5,522 nucleotides of DNA from an uncultured cyanobacterium (GTDB lineage Bacteria > Cyanobacteriota > Cyanobacteriia > CACIAM-69d), in assembly GCA_937894105.1 (NCBI GenBank), contig CALCTI010000544.1, positions 1 through 5,522 of the forward strand, read 5' to 3'. This document shows, in pieces, positions 5,499 to 5,522 of the stretch. The notes under the pieces were generated by a model that searched no databases, was not told the DNA's origin, and saw nothing but the letters and a program-made list of their open reading frames with translations. A program made the position numbers and the translations under genes. Positions within the stretch are counted from its first letter, which is position 1. Every line of letters starts with the position of its first letter.

Positions 5499-5522
5499 TT
5501 AGGGCTTGAGGTTTAGGGCTTG
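5499..5522. repeat. Direct repeat TTAGGGCTTG at the right window edge
   Basis: TTAGGGCTTG occurs at 5499-5508 and again at 5513-5522, a 14-base period with the spacer AGGT. The second copy ends at the last base of the window, so more copies may follow. The surrounding plus strand is rich in G and T. Confidence 0.5.

Larger units (their letters stand above)
4956..5522. other. Long gene-free region upstream of ndhD
   Basis: No open frame worth calling occurs on either strand in these 567 bases. The region should contain the ndhD promoter and leader, but no well-spaced -35/-10 pair was found by eye. It carries a bulged hairpin at 5036-5056 (GCTTTTAG with CTAAAGC), tandem ATTGsCCATAAAA repeats at 5128-5154, a perfect hairpin at 5247-5267, an inverted repeat GGGCTT/AAGCCC at 5364-5390, a TGATTT-TTGT-AAATCA dyad at 5404-5419 and a direct repeat at the right edge. 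A small RNA or long regulated leader is possible but not shown. Confidence 0.6.

Noticed and set aside
5479..5520. Minus-strand open frame of 13 codons ending in TAA at the right edge, a possible end of an upstream gene such as ndhF
   Set aside because: Too short, and its sequence falls in the TTAGGGCTTG repeat; nothing in it identifies NdhF.

Overview
The window looks like a stretch of ordinary cyanobacterial chromosome. Eight perfect copies of the octamer GCGATCGC (HIP1) lie in the first 3.4 kb. A cyanobacterial-type NAD(P)H-quinone oxidoreductase subunit 4 and a DUF2808 exported protein, a family known mainly from cyanobacteria, point the same way. Genus cannot be fixed from the sequence. 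No rRNA, tRNA, CRISPR array, insertion sequence or phage gene was found.

Layout. Positions 1-421 hold no convincing gene, only a hairpin, a candidate promoter and a 35-codon open frame. A plus-strand gene at 422-1639 encodes a two-part membrane glycosyltransferase: an N-terminal GT2 domain of the polyprenyl-phosphate mannose/glucose synthase type and a C-terminal four-helix GtrA domain. It converges on a minus-strand DUF2808 secreted protein gene (1825-2388). Two hairpins sit between them, one with a run of six T on the minus strand. Further right, on the minus strand, are an ArsR/SmtB-family repressor (2708-3091) and ndhD (3360-4955). A perfect 36-bp palindrome lies between these two. The last 567 bases (4956-5522), upstream of ndhD, show no gene but contain several short repeats and inverted repeats.

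The genes do not form one pathway. The glycosyltransferase should act at the cytoplasmic membrane on a lipid-linked sugar. The DUF2808 protein is exported. NdhD is a proton-pumping membrane subunit of NDH-1, used in respiration and in cyclic electron flow around photosystem I. The ArsR-type protein is a soluble repressor whose target is not evident here. Each of the four genes is followed by a hairpin and none overlap, so each is probably its own transcription unit.

No clearly new system was found. The points most worth a second look are the altered cysteine site of the ArsR-type regulator (middle cysteine replaced by glycine), the hairpin that overlaps the DUF2808 ribosome binding site together with a corrected start, the 36-bp palindrome, and the repeat-rich region upstream of ndhD.
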